A DNA stretch of 64,000 nucleotides from Tubulanus polymorphus (lineage: Eukaryota > Nemertea > Palaeonemertea > Tubulaniformes > Tubulanidae): assembly GCF_964204645.1 (NCBI RefSeq), contig NC_134029.1, positions 2,799,001 to 2,863,000 of the forward strand. Reading direction: 5' to 3'. The notes under the pieces were generated by a model that worked only from the letters and a program-made list of their open reading frames with translations, did no database searches and had not been told where the DNA came from. A program made the position numbers and the translations under genes. Positions 1 to 12,872 of this stretch are shown here, piece by piece. Every line of letters starts with the position of its first letter. Within the stretch, counting starts at the first letter, position 1.

Positions 1-2037
1 GAACGAACCATGTAACTACGGACTCTTTTTCGAAGAATGTTTGACGTTAGAAAATTCTAATTCTTTCTGTTTACAAGTTTTCCTAAGCAAACTGAAGATT
101 ATGCTAGAATTGACCCCTAGAAACCCGTCTAGAGCGTATACACGAAGTTCTGTTTGAGTCATGCGTTCATTTCGGTGTTTTCCTAAAGAAAAAAATAAAT
201 AATCGCCCAAACACTATCAGGAAACCTCGGCGGAACTACCTCACACCCATAACCGTCTATTGAGAGCAATCGGCATCGCTTTCCTTAATTAAACTTGCGG
301 CAAGAATAATCAAATACAAATTGTCGGTAATTTATGACGAGTTGTATATCGGGAAATATAATGGCAATTTTAAGCGAAACTCGGTTTATTTGTATCGCGG
401 GAAATGTTTATGGTCGAACTAACGACATTGATAATAGACTGAGATACCTGTGGGAGTTTAACCGCTATAGCGAATTGAATACATTGTCCGGTTTCCAGAC
501 GAGATTATTTTACCCTTGGGTCCGAGCGATACACGTGCTACATGTGCTATTATATTGACTGCTTTTTCGAACGAATTATATTTAAGTCTGAGCGACTGCG
601 GCGGTGACGGCGACGATGAGATTTCGCGTTAGATGAGATTTCCTTATAAATAATAACCCTCGGAATTAAGTTGACAAAAATGCGGCGACGGGACAAAACA
701 ATAACCGACACTGCAATCTCTGTCTCACAAATTCCTCTAATTGTCCGAAAGAAAATGTTTAGGTAGCTTTTTGAAATACTACTAAAACCTCTATTTCATA
801 ATTGAATGCCGATTCGCGTTCAAAATATTGTTCCACTTAAACCAAAACTGCCAGAAATATACATATAGTAAGATATATTTTAGCATTACGTTATCATTAT
901 TTATGTTATACCTGCCAATTCAGGTAGACTAAAACTCATTCGAAACCAATTTAGAATAGTTTCATTAGTAAGAATCCTAGACTTATAAAACGACGAAGAT
1001 AAAGTCCGAACAGTTCCCTTTTTAAGCTAATAATCTATCGATACGACGTTTCAACTAAACTAATAATCATGTTCAGGAATTTATAGAGTGTGTGCTAATG
1101 GATCCAGGGCTTTGAGTACGAGTCGAAACTTAAAGTTCATCTCCAAAAAGTTGATAAACTGAGCTTGTAATTATTACAGCTATGCGGCCGCCGCTCCTGC
1201 GTCAAACTATCCAGTTATTTCTTGTGTTTTCATTTTTTCTCATCAGCGCCAGTTTAACAGAGTGTATGAACGTCATAATGCGATATAATCTAATAATTTC
1301 GTTATGAATTCGTGAAATCTCGGGTTAAATCTCGCGATAGAATTCGATTACAGCCCGCGAGAATCAGCGACGCGGGCAAACTTTGATTAATTCCCAACTA
1401 AAATAACATCGCGCCGATCTTCAAGATGCAGTATCTACAATGACGTTAATTCGTTTTCAGCCGGAGATATGATAATCAGAAATAAGATGCCAATAATGAC
1501 AAACCGGGGCCCGGTTGAGTTTATGAAGGGTAATATTTGGTCGACTGTCTGATCAGTTATAACAACCGGATAACCTCGCCAAACTCTATTAAAGCTTTGA
1601 TCAACACGCTCGACCCCGGAATAAGCGACTAATTTTTATAATCTGGTTGAGGAAATTGTCATTCGTTTATATCGGATTATTTCGGTAAATCATTTGCGCA
1701 CGCATGCCAAGTCACATTACTCAAACTGAGTCAACTACGTTCACCGTTTCATTCGCTCGATCGACACCGCACGACCACATCATATACACTTCACTTACAC
1801 GATTAGTTTAACTACGAATTAAGGATAATATGCTAATAATTCACCGGCAAAATTCTCATTCGTTTTATAAATCCAGTTACTTCATCACCGATATGAAAGA
1901 ATTGAGAATTTATAGAATGTAATATTGTCATGAAACGAATTTTGGCAACTTGTGTTTACCTTCCCAACCGTGTATGTTGACCGTTGTTGAAGCACTATGC
2001 GTGTCGTGACGATACATTGAAAATCCCACACCCAACT

Positions 2038-2218
2038 AGAAAGATGAAGACCGAAAAGTTACCTTAAATCTCATAATTTATTGATTCGATGTTTCGACTA
2101 TAACCTAGTCAACTTCAGGAATACTGAAGATGACTATTACCGGTATTATACTATTATACTCGAAACGTCGAATCAATGAATTACTAGCTTAAGAAAGCTA
2201 TTCGGATTTCATCTTTCT
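2038..2218. repeat. Imperfect foldback element with GAAAC core
   Basis: The left arm (2038-2118) reappears in reverse complement in the right arm (2123-2218), including the blocks AAAGATGAA, CTTAA and TTGATTCGA. The centre reads CTGAAGATGACTATTA and is followed by CTCGAAACGTCGAATCAA. The same signature, GATGACTA, then a short stem, then TCGAAACGT and AATAAAC, recurs near 38410, 50490 and 63790. Seen: the inverted repeat. Inferred: membership of a dispersed foldback or retroelement-derived family. Confidence 0.6.
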
Positions 2219-2243
2219 CGTTATGTTAGGTTGCGATTCTCAA

Positions 2244-2461
2244 TTTATCAGAGGATGCCATCCACCTCGGAAACACCCTCGCCTCCTCGGATGTATACCT
2301 GCACCGCCCTGGATACATCCGGAGCCGTCCCCTCCCGCACTCCGCTCTCCTGATTATCAGAGGATGCCATCCACCTCGGAAACACCCTCGCCTCCTCGGA
2401 TGTATACCTGCACCGCCCTGGATACATCCGGAGACGTCCCATCCCGCACTCCGCTCTCCTG
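2244..2461. repeat. Tandem duplication, two units of 109 bp
   Basis: Two adjacent copies start with TTATCAGAGGATGCC at about 2245 and 2354 and are nearly identical over 109 bp. The unit is GC-rich and rich in CCTC, unlike its surroundings. Because 109 is not a multiple of three, the open frames seen on both strands change phase between copies, so the unit is probably not coding. Confidence 0.85.
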
Positions 2462-2807
2462 ATGAAGACATACTGCTATTGCGCGCTATTATTCGCTGGT
2501 TTGATAAGACACTAATATGATTAAGATATTGCACGTCACACACGAGTGCTGTTTAATGTTTAAATCACGTGTATTAGTTAAAGTGAATAACGCTGTGTTA
2601 TTCACCGTTCATTTCTCTCTAAACACGAGTAATTAATGTTGTGCGGTCGTAAACCATTCTCAACGACTGAGCAAAAAGAGAATTTAAATCTTTGCTGTGG
2701 TTGATTCACGCACAGGAGATTTTCTTTGAGTAGCCCATGATGCGTAACTGTGCTACTGATGGTTCGGTAACCCAACTATTCCGCGTTTGGTAATTACTGT
2801 TTCAATG

Positions 2808-2862
2808 AGTCTAGTGGTAGAGTGAAGGCCCAGAGGGTTGGGAGTCCTCGAGGCTTTATGCG
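2808..2862 (+). repeat. Possible tRNA-derived SINE head
   Basis: GTCTAGTGGTAGAGTG resembles a polymerase III A box of the tRNA-Glu/Gly type. GGTTGGGAGTCC, about 20 bases later, loosely resembles a B box. It does not fold as a tRNA by eye, so at best it is a degenerate tRNA-derived repeat. Confidence 0.25.
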
Positions 2863-2980
2863 TGGAACTGAATTATAAGATATAAGAGAAATAAAACTGA
2901 TCGCTTTAGATGTAATAGGTTTTCTTTTCAATTGAGTTCGTTCGAAACCTATAATTCAAAATATATTTTCAGAAGTTGCG

Positions 2981-5900
2981 ATGGATAAATCAGAAAAAAC
3001 GACGTCGCAATCGACACCAAACGAGCTTACAAAATTACCAGATTCAAAAACGTCGAATAATTCAAGTATAAACAAACAACAGCCGCCTTCATTCACACGG
3101 CAGAATACAGTAACTACTGTTAATCTTACCGGTGTCGATATCGTCGCGTTACGAATCGACGGAAAAGAACGACTTTGTTTGGCGCAAATATCCACAACTC
3201 TTTTAAAACGCTATAGTTACAACGAAATACACAACCGCCGGGTGGCGCTGGGTATTACATGCGTTCAATGTACCCCCGTTCAACTAGAGATATTGAGAAG
3301 AGCTGGTGCGATGCCTATATCATCGAGACGATGCGGTATGATCACTAAACGCGAGGCCGAGCGACTCGTTAAATCGTTTCTCGAAGAGAACACGCCGCCG
3401 AAACTACCAGAGAACTTTTCATTCGAAGTCGAACACAATTGCGGCTGGGGATGTCGAGGCTTATTCGTACCCTCCAGATACAACAGTTCCCGCGCTAAAT
3501 GCATCAAATGCACGTATTGTAACATGTATTTCTCGCCGAATAAATTCATATTTCACTATCATCGCATGCCCGACTCGAAATACACGCATCCGGACGCCGC
3601 TAACTTCAACTCGTGGCGACGCCATATCGTATTGAGCGGGGAGCCGGCTGAAGAGTTGAGTCACGCCTGGGAGGACGTGAAAGCTATGTTTAATGGCGGA
3701 AGCCGGAAGCGAATACTGTGTCACGTGACGTCCACGCTAGCGGCCCGTTCAAACGACGCGGCCAAAAAACCGAAAATGTCAACGGCGAAATGTCAGCAGA
3801 ATTCTGAGATTCTCACTCATCGTTATAACTATCCGATATTTCATCCAGTCAAATCTCCATATCCGATCAGCCCTATACCCGCTCATTCTACCTATGTTAA
3901 TTACCCGTACCCTAAAACTTTCAACCCGAGCGAACCAAAATCGTCGAGTTATATGCCTCTGAATGCGGTAGAATCGCAGTTCGGGTCTTACGACTTTTTC
4001 TGGCAAAGCATCGGTCAGAAATCGCTTCCGGTCGGGACGGCGATTACTTCACCAAAATTCGCGTTCGAGGCCGAAAACGAGTTGAACAGAAACAACGAGA
4101 GCGCCGTGGAGAGGTTCTATAACCCGCCGCGAGGAGTCGACACTGAAAAACTGCCTCATCTCAGCGCGACGCCTGGCTTAACCAGACCTCCGTATGTATC
4201 AGCGTTCACGCCAGTAGGACGACATCTAGTTACGTCATCGACCTCTCCGGTCATACATTCACCCAGATCTGATGATTACTCGCTCGATAAAACCGAGCAT
4301 CGTGACATCAGACTACCGAAAGACGAAGATTCGGACGAAGACGCGGACAATATCGTGATCGACGTCATAAACGATAATAATACGGATGCGGACGTTGTAT
4401 CGGACCATTCTGAATGCGGCATGTCACCGCCGCGCTGTGGGACGATTCAGGAAACGAATTTAGAATCTGAGGCGAGTTGTTCCGTTGATACGAAAAATAC
4501 CCAACATCCTGATGTTCAATACCATACAGCAACTAATGCTGCGTACAAACAGATCGTAGATAATGAAGGGTCAGATATAGAAGAACAGCAGAATTCTGAA
4601 CCTCAGGTCGAACAGGTACGTTAGATTAATGTTTAAGTTAAAGTTAAGAAAAGAAACCAGTTCTCTTTGCCTCCATTATTGACAGAAAACCTTCAAATAC
4701 AAATAATTTCGTGATGGCCCCTCACGCGGTTCTCACGGCACCGATTCTACCCAGTAGTAACAAATCTTGTATTTCGTCTTAGTAACTATCTGTAAATTAA
4801 AACGCGCAATAACAATAAAATGATTAAGCTAATCTTACCGGATTTAGCTAATCGACTGGATTAAGTTAATCCCGCTGGATTAAACGTTAGCGTCAGTATC
4901 ACCGTATTATCTATTCGTTATCGCATTTAATTACAGTAATGACTGTATTAGAAATCGAGCCTCACAGATCCTCTATGATCGATGGACAGTATTCATAATC
5001 ACACAATAATTACTAATCACTTTCATTCATTCTTTATTCTTCCGTCCCTGAAGAATTCCGCCGATTTTCTGCCGATTTTTTCACCGTTTGAACGGAAATG
5101 CATTAGTAGTAATTGTGCATATTGTTTTATAAGCCGCCACAACCTAATTTACTAATTAGAATTGTAGCCGTTTGAATGCGAGTAGGTTTTATTTAACGAT
5201 GGATCTATCTATGCAGGATTCGCATTGTTGTTTCCTTATTCATTAGTCATATTGAAAGTCCTTTTTCATCCTTATGAGACAACGTTGTTCATAGTTAAGG
5301 TAATCAACCAAACTCACGTTTGCACATAGTGTCCTCGTGCGCTGGGTTATAAGTCTTAACAGTACCAAGCCAGCTACGGATTCTGGAGTTTCTTGGTATC
5401 CAAAAATCCGCAATACACGAGCAGTGAATTTTTGGCTCAATTCTTCAAAGCCTTTTTAAAGCATATTTGAAAATAGCTCATATAGCAAAACGAGGCCGGA
5501 ATGTCACTACTCTCTTAATTTTTCTTCAATATTGACGGTTTTTCTACAATGAATCCTACAGTCTCTGATCAGACCTATTCGTTTTTTTCGGATCATTTCC
5601 TGATTGAATATGCCCCCCATTTACACCTTGGAAAGTATATATCCTGAAATTAGGAGGTAGCTTTCATCAACAAAAGATTCAAATCAACCAAAGCTCTTTT
5701 GTATTTTCCAGGTAGAGACAAATAACCTCGAAAATGTTTCAACTGAGGTCATTGGTAAGTAACATTATGAAAACTCGTAGAATTAATATATTCATTACGT
5801 ACACTTTCACCCATCTCATTCCTGTTCTATTGGTGATTGTTCATTAGTTCGAATAAACATTTTCGATTCTCGTTTGTTTCCGAACAAAGCCGGAGAAAAT

Positions 5901-7385
5901 TCACGAACAAATTCGAACCGTCAGTTGGGACTTCTATTCGTATCAGGTGCCATTTAAGATCCGACGAAAGTTTCTACAAGCAAAAGCCTACTTTACATAA
6001 TTCGTAGCAAGTGGGGCAATCTTTCAAACGCCGAAGTGCCCCGCTCATCTATTTACTTGCAAATTGTATTAGCATTTTGCGAAAACAGATCAAATGAATA
6101 GAAACACTTCCCTTGAGATTCCGTTAACGCGATTAGCCCTCAAACCGCACCAGTGCTTTATCTTACGCATTCGATCGTAACAGCTGTTAAATAAAAGTGA
6201 AATACTCGAGGGGTCGAGACAACATCTTCGGGTTAACCCTCTAGCATTACAGAGTGATGGATTCACTGCTATAGACCTAAGGTCGCGTACGATATCATCC
6301 TCAAAGCTTGATTTTTCTGGCATTCGAAATCAACATGATCATTCGCTGTTCAGATTACTGTTTCTCTGAAAATCAGATTCAGATGAATCTAGAAACTTAG
6401 ATTTTACATTTCATCAATAACGGGATTGTTCATCATCTTCTACGCTGAGAATACATTTATCCGTCACGATTAGTCCAACCTATTCCGACATTTCACCATT
6501 GGATATAAGATGTGCATATACTTGCCGAATCACTAGCTTATCAAATTTTTATTTGTAGGTTGTCCTCCAGAACGAGATACTGACGTACACTTGAGTTCCA
6601 GATTGTCTTCGCTTTCGAAAGGTAAAATGTGGTTGTAGAATTATCTGTCTCGCTAACAGTACACCTAAAACGTGTGATAATATTCATATTTATAAACACA
6701 GATCATCTGGTCCTTCTTCTTGAAAAAGAACTGCAAAAATCGAAAGAATTTGACAGGGAATATAGTGCATTAAAAGGTATAAGGAAAATCGAATTTGACG
6801 ATGAATATAACCAAAAATACACGGGGAATCCGCTTTATGTATTTTTGATATAACCTATATATAGACTGCAGTTTCATCGTGAATTGTTTCTGTTTTAGAA
6901 ACCTTACAGCAACAGGTCAGACGGGAACTTGCTTACAGAGAACAGTTAGCAAAACAGTTACAACTTGTGAAAGGTACGAGAGTTGCAACATGTACATTCA
7001 GATATGGTAGTAACATATCGTAAATCAGGACTTATACAGGTATATATGTTTTCTTTTTATCATTTTCAGAGAATTTGTATCAGGAATTAGAACAGGAAAG
7101 GAAGACGCGGTGTACCTTACAGCAAAATCTGAAAGGTTCGTCCATGTGTAAGTGTAAAATAAAAACATTGTTTTCACAACGCAATATCACACTATATCTA
7201 AGCTTAAGCTGATCCGTTATGGCCTCGTGATTGATTTTTTTTCAGAAACCCACGATGCGTTACATCGGTTTTCGTGTAAGATGTTAGCTTCGCGACACTG
7301 TCAGGAATGCGTATTCAAAACAGCTCAGCTACAGAAAGAAATGAGTGCACAACTTCAGCAATCTTACAGCGGGATAAAACAATGA
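2981..7385 (+). CDS. SKOR: SKI family transcriptional co-repressor (SKOR/Fussel-like)
   Basis: Seven coding exons join in frame to 698 aa: 2981-4615, 5712-5754, 6559-6621, 6702-6776, 6899-6973, 7070-7135 and 7246-7385. Residues about 53-135 form the SKI/SNO/DAC domain (LCLAQISTTLLKRYS). Residues about 145-240 form the zinc-bearing SMAD4-binding-like domain, including HNCGWGCRG, RAKCIKCTYCNMYFSPNKF and AWEDVKAMFNGGSRKR, which are hallmarks of SKOR1/2. The middle (250-545) is low-complexity and acidic near 440-460. The small 3' exons encode a coiled coil (RRELAYREQLAKQLQLVK) and the SKOR-type ending HDALHRFSCKML...RHC. Family knowledge: nuclear co-repressors that act with homeodomain proteins such as LBX and dampen TGF-beta/BMP SMAD signalling, mainly in neurons. 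The ATG lies 8 bases after an acceptor, so the 5' UTR is spliced. Vertebrate paralogue identity (1 or 2) cannot be assigned. Confidence 0.95.
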
Positions 7386-7697
7386 ATCTTGATAAAACTG
7401 AACATTTAGATTAACAACGTGAACAGTCGGTTTCGGCTTTCGCCAAAATGTGGAATTTCCCATAACTGATGGCATGTCGTCATCAAAAGCTGTGCTTGGC
7501 CAATTTAAAGAGTTTGTCCATTATTCATTTTAATTGTAAATGAACCGACCTAGAACCATGAAATTCGTAGAACTGTATACAGATAAATATCTTGTATTTA
7601 GTGTAAAATTTATGTAGAATATGTAATTTATTTTCATTTTCATTATGTGCATTCATAGTAAGAATTCACGTAACTGCCACCAGATACCGAGTTGTAA

Positions 7698-7703
7698 ATA
7701 AAC
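7698..7703 (+). terminator. Polyadenylation signal of SKOR
   Basis: AATAAA about 310 bases after the SKOR stop codon. Further A-rich AATAAA-like stretches lie near 7771-7830, so the exact cleavage site is open. Confidence 0.45.
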
Positions 7704-9129
7704 ATTTCATGAGTGTGAGTGAACTTTAAAAAGATGATCTATTAAAAAAACAAATACAAATATTAATTGCAATAAAAAGAAAATACTATTATGAATATCT
7801 ATGTTATCTGCATTGATCATTATTGAAATAAATATTTATCATTAGAGGGATGTTCTATGTGTCTTGTAGTCAATTAGAGGAAACGTTCCGGTACTAATGA
7901 CGATACGCGTTTGAGTAATCTTTATTGGATCCCGAATATTTGAATACGACTCAAATACACGTGAAAAAGGATTCAAATACACGTGACTTTTGACATATTA
8001 CGCCTTAATACACGCGCGGGATCGGACTGGAACATGTGTGTAGGCGAAGCGTGGATTCCCATTCACTGTAAACCAGTTTTTAAGAGAATGCATAGTTGCA
8101 TAATTTCTGGCAGCAATATTTCGTTTCTCGCTGTAATATCTGTCCAAATTTGAATGAAACTTTTAATTCTGAGAACCCCCCTCTACGAAATAAACTGTTT
8201 CAGCTTTAAGCTTCGTTTATCCATTGACTCCATTGTTGATAATAGACAATTCGATGCACACGTTAGTTAAACAATGTAATGATTTGAATAACGATTAGAA
8301 AACCCCGCTATGCACGTTTATTAGCACATAGCAAATTAAGCCAGCGTAAAATTACCACCGTCCGTATACTGGCAACGACTACCTTACTGGTCTGAACAGT
8401 ATTCACTGGGACAGGACGCCTAATGAAACCCAGAGTTCCAGACAAGACGTTGTTTATTATCTAAGCTATAGTTTCTAGTAAGTATTCGTATATAATTGAT
8501 TGATTTATCGCACTGAGACGGCGTCCCGAGAACATGAATTTATTTTTCATTTTGCGCCATCTCAAGAAAAGTTAAAACTTACTTTTACTTTCTAGACGTT
8601 CTGGTGAATATGAAGGATACATTGTTGTCTCCAGGATATAACTTTATCGTTTACTCTTTATGCATCTTCGTATGAAGACAGTTATTTTCATTCTAGAATA
8701 GATTTATAATAGAAATAATGATAATAATTTCATTTGTTATTAATAATTATATTTGCTCGAGATTTGTACTTAGATCATAACGAACATTTTTGTATACAAT
8801 TAAATCCAAACATAAAACATTTTAAGATTTGCATACCATTTGTATATAGATGCGCAAATTGTTTATATACAGGATTATACAAGAGTTTCTAAATTATGTT
8901 GTCAGACTTAACCTATATTTCCAATCAAATCTAGTCCATCGATCGATACTTTTAAAACGAATCCGAAAACCCGTTTGTTCATCGAAGCCTTTAATTAAAC
9001 TCATTCTAGTTTTCTCTGTTCTCTGTTCGATGAGCATATATAATGTGGAGTTTAATCCGAATAAATCATCATTAATCATTATTATTAGATATATGGGATA
9101 AAGACAAGAATAAAGAGTAATGAGAGAAA
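7704..9129. other. SKOR to LRRC74 intergenic spacer
   Basis: AT-rich and without a supportable gene. Short opposing open frames at 8850-9101 lack family resemblance. The promoter and 5' UTR of the LRRC74-like gene should be in the last few hundred bases; no clear TATA box is seen. Confidence 0.6.
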
Positions 9130-12100
9130 ATGTGGCGTAGAGTAAGCAAGGCTGTTACTGGTGTTGAACAACAGGGTTTACCTTCTATCGATATAAAACC
9201 ACCATCACCGATATTATCAAATAAACGTGAGTAAAGAACCTAAGTTAATTAACATTAAAGGACTGGATGTTAATCGATGCTATAGATTACATATGTATAA
9301 TTTTTCGTCTGCAGAAAATGTCTCCAGGTCTCGAAACAGAGACGATCAGAATAAGTCAAATGGAAAATTAGGAAATGACACTAGTCAAAAGATTTATAAT
9401 TTGGCTTGTAAGAAATTTAAGATACAGCCGATAAAAAGAATCCACGCAGATCTGTGTTTGTCAGAACTGGTTTTACAAGATCAATCTCTCGGGGTTCTTG
9501 GGGCTAAGACTTTGGCAATAGCTCTCGTGGTAAGTTGTAGGTATACTTAAACACTACATTTCAGACAATTATAAATCCCTACCGATTTCGCATTAATCCC
9601 CTTTAATCACTATATTTAGACCGCAGTTGATTAACAATCAAATCCTTTTCCATTAAGTCGTTAAACCAGTCCTTAGTTAGATAATTTCATGCTGTGCACA
9701 TTTAGAATAAATGAAAAGCCACTCATTTATACTCATTTGAAATTCCACACGGAAAATGAAAAATGAAGTCTAACTAGAGCCTTAAGCTAGTTTCTGTTCA
9801 ACGTTTCCACTATATTCCAATAGTCATCTTTAGAAATACTAAATAATTCAATATGATATCAACACATCTGATATAAAGTCCGCGTTTTTTTTCGTTTTCC
9901 GTTTTAAAGAAAAATGCTACTTGCAGTAAAGTTCACTTGGAAGGAAATGACATTGGTGCGAACGGAGCTATCTGCATCGCTCAGATGCTGAGGGAAAATG
10001 TGACCATCGTTGATTTGGTAAGAGACTAATTCAGAATAACCTAAAAATGTACTGTTGACATAACAGCTTATACCATTTCACAGTAGACAAATTGATGATG
10101 TCAAAGGGGATTGATCACAATTATCTATTTATATCTGCGAGATTAAACAGAATGAATAATCAAATCAACTATGAACTGTTTCAGAGTTTATCCGATAATA
10201 ATATCGGTTCAATCGGCGCCGAATATCTCGTCTCAGTATTGAAGGAAAACCGGTTTCTTCACAGTCTGAAATTAAAAGGTACAATTCAAAAAAATATAAT
10301 CGATAAGCATTTACACATATTTACTTACAATGAGTGAATTTGGAGCCTGAAAATGACTGAAAAATGTAATTCGTTGACTATCATTTAGGGAATAACCTAG
10401 GTGAAGAAGATGCTAAGATTATTGCCGGTTTGATCATGGTCAATACGTCACTAGAATCGCTCGACCTCAGTTATAACTGTTTCCGAGAAAAGGGAGGTCT
10501 GCATCTGAAGCCAGCTATAGGTAAACATCCGGGATTCGAACCTGATCGCATTTTCACGATTCCGCATTTTAGACATTAAACGGTGGCGTCACGTGCACGG
10601 ATGTATTATGACATAATCCGTGAACACGACATATAACCATGGATTGTTGCCATCATCCTATTGTGTTCGACTCTCATGGTGAAGGTCGTCACGTGACAAT
10701 AACAAATGGGTAATCGACCTCATTTCAAAACTATCGTATGCTTTTCAGCCAAAACCAGAGTTTTACACAGTTTAAATTTGAGTTGGAATCATTTGCGATT
10801 ATCAGGAGCTGTGGCAATAGCGCAAGGATTACAGGTAATAATGAAAAAGTGGTGGATTAGAATTCCTAATGATTTGCATCGAAAAAATTCATTTGAAAAT
10901 AAAATAACATATTTGATACATTTCGAAATAATAAGCGATTATTTGTTTTATTCTTGCTCCCAAAATGAATACAAACAGGAGAATAATAGTTTGAAAAGTC
11001 TCGACGTATCATGGAACGGTTTTGGAATGGAAGGTTGCGCCGCTTTGTCTTTAGCTTTGGAACATAATACTTGTATTCGAGAGTTAGATTTATCAGCGAA
11101 TAGAATTTCTGTCGAACCTTTAAAAGCGTTATTACCGGGACTCGTACAAAACAAGTCACTTTCTTCACTTGTTGTAAGTAAGAAAACAAGTATGAAATGA
11201 CGAAAATCATAATTTAATCTAAATGAATCCAAGAGCCGATATTCTCAATACATGAACATTTTCTCTTTGATATTCAGTTAGCGAGTAACCCTCTTTCAAG
11301 TGATGCAGCGATGAAATTATTGCAGGCAATTTCATCGTCAACTTCGAGCCGTCTCATTTACATTGATATAAATGTAAGCTTTTTTTTATTTGCTAGTTAT
11401 CGATCCTTCGGTCCTAAACACGTATCTTTTTGTATTTTCATATCCGCAAAGATCGTAGTCTGATTACATCTATTTCAAACTCGCTTGTTGTATGGATGAT
11501 TCAATATGCTAAAACATTTCTATTTGCGTATTTTCAGACGGTTAGTATCGATGGCAAATTTGAAGAAGAGTATGAGAATATAAGATCAAACCGGGGTTTG
11601 ATAATTAAACACGGTATTGTACTGCGACGTGACGAACTGACTGAAACTGACACCAGTGATGTCATCAATGAGGAAGATCCATTGTTTGTTCTGTTCGAGT
11701 TCATGAAACAACAGAATCTACGTCTAAGGGATTTGTACGCTGCATTAGATAGGAACGCTGAAGGAAGAGTCAAAAGAAGGTCTATCAACGAAGTGCTTTT
11801 GGTAAACTTATTCAATTGTAACCGAAAATTTACTTAGCCATCGGGTCCCAGTTCTTAAGTTGCGAGTTGACTCCTGAAAATCATTATGAATGAACTTATT
11901 ATAACTTAGAGCAACTCATAACTGTAGGACCTGATCCAGAGCCTTTTGTTTTTACGATCTGGTTTCATTCACTTTAGTCGTCAAATATCGTACTGAGTAA
12001 GACTAATCTCGATCGGCTGATGAAGAAAATAGATATCGACCGTAAAGGCTATGTGGAATTTCAGTAAGTGTATATATGGGGAGGTTAATCTGCTAGGAAC

Positions 12101-12836
12101 ACGTTGAGGAGTAGTCTTTTTCACTGAATGATTTAATGGTTAGTCTTGATAAAACTATAATGAAATGTCGTGATTCCTTGAAACGGGCGTTAAACCAGGC
12201 TTGTTCATAGAGGTCGTGCAGCCATATTCAATATTCCACGTGATGACGCCAGTATAAACGGCCAAACACAATGCTATTTACATTACGTACAAACCCTCGA
12301 TGTTTGTAAACCCCGTTAATCCTATCAAATAAAACACGTCTTTCAGGGATTTGTCAGCAGCAAATCGCGAATACGTACGAACAATGACTCTGAGAAAACG
12401 GCGCCGAGCATCAAGCCTGAAAGCAGGGTTATCTGTAGAACGCGATAACGTGGAAACATTGCGCAATAAAATTAAAGGATTGATGGACGAACGACGAAGG
12501 AGCAGCATCATCGATTTAAACCGGTCAGCATCTTCATCCCGTCGCTCCAGTATCAAAGACAGTTTACTAAACAAAGGTCGTCGTAGTTCAATAATAGAGA
12601 CACTGTCCGCCAGTGGTCAGGCGATTAATGATGAGATGGTTATGCAAGCAGGAGTTGTTAACAATTTGTTTTCTCGTCGACGCGGTAGTTTACCAGTTCT
12701 ACCCGGTCTGGGGGGTCAGTCACCGACCAGCAATGAACTCATCAATCCGTTTTCTATGATGACTGTTCGTCGATCATTGGATACCTCAACATCGCTACCA
12801 TTCGATGAAATCGATGAAATTACAGAAGAAAGTTGA
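9130..12836 (+). CDS. LRRC74: LRRC74-like leucine-rich repeat protein
   Basis: Eleven exons join in frame to 620 aa: 9130-9226, 9315-9529, 9910-10017, 10185-10278, 10389-10520, 10749-10834, 10979-11173, 11278-11373, 11538-11801, 11978-12063 and 12347-12836. Residues about 75-345 are ribonuclease-inhibitor-type leucine-rich repeats, nearly one per exon (LVLQDQSLGVLGAKTLAIAL, HSLNLSWNHLRLSGAVAIAQ, LDLSANRIS). Residues about 385-457 resemble a degenerate EF-hand pair (LMKKIDIDRKGYVEF), an arrangement seen in LRRC74A/B. The last exon encodes a basic, disordered tail with repeated RRxS motifs. The first exon (MWRRVSKAVTG) has no signal peptide, so the protein is probably cytosolic or ciliary. Function in the family is poorly defined; LRR proteins of this type usually act as scaffolds. 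Confidence 0.85.
10528..10551 (-). repeat. Short B-box-like repeat remnant
   Basis: GGGATTCGAACCTGATCGCA in the sixth LRRC74 exon's upstream intron is the reverse complement of a polymerase III B box (GGTTCGAATCC). Similar blocks occur at 35022, 35179, 48978 and 53972. It is probably a fragment of a tRNA-derived short repeat. Confidence 0.35.
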
Positions 12837-12866
12837 TCTTCGGACATTATCTTTTAACTCGAGTGC

Positions 12867-12872
12867 AATAAA
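12867..12872 (+). terminator. Polyadenylation signal of the LRRC74-like gene
   Basis: AATAAA 31 bases after the stop codon, a plausible position for a short 3' UTR. Confidence 0.5.

Larger units (their letters stand above)
1..2972. other. Non-coding region upstream of SKOR
   Basis: No convincing coding exon was found on either strand; the short open frames lack splice context and family resemblance. The stretch holds the foldback repeat at 2038-2218, a 109-bp tandem duplication at 2244-2461 and a weak tRNA-like stretch near 2808-2862. An acceptor AG at 2971-2972, just before the SKOR start codon, implies that one or more 5' UTR exons and the promoter lie somewhere in this region, but I cannot place them. 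Confidence 0.6.

Noticed and set aside
2226-2543. Overlapping open frames of 79-105 codons on both strands
   Set aside because: They arise from the GC-rich 109-bp duplication; the period shifts the frame and no family resemblance is seen.
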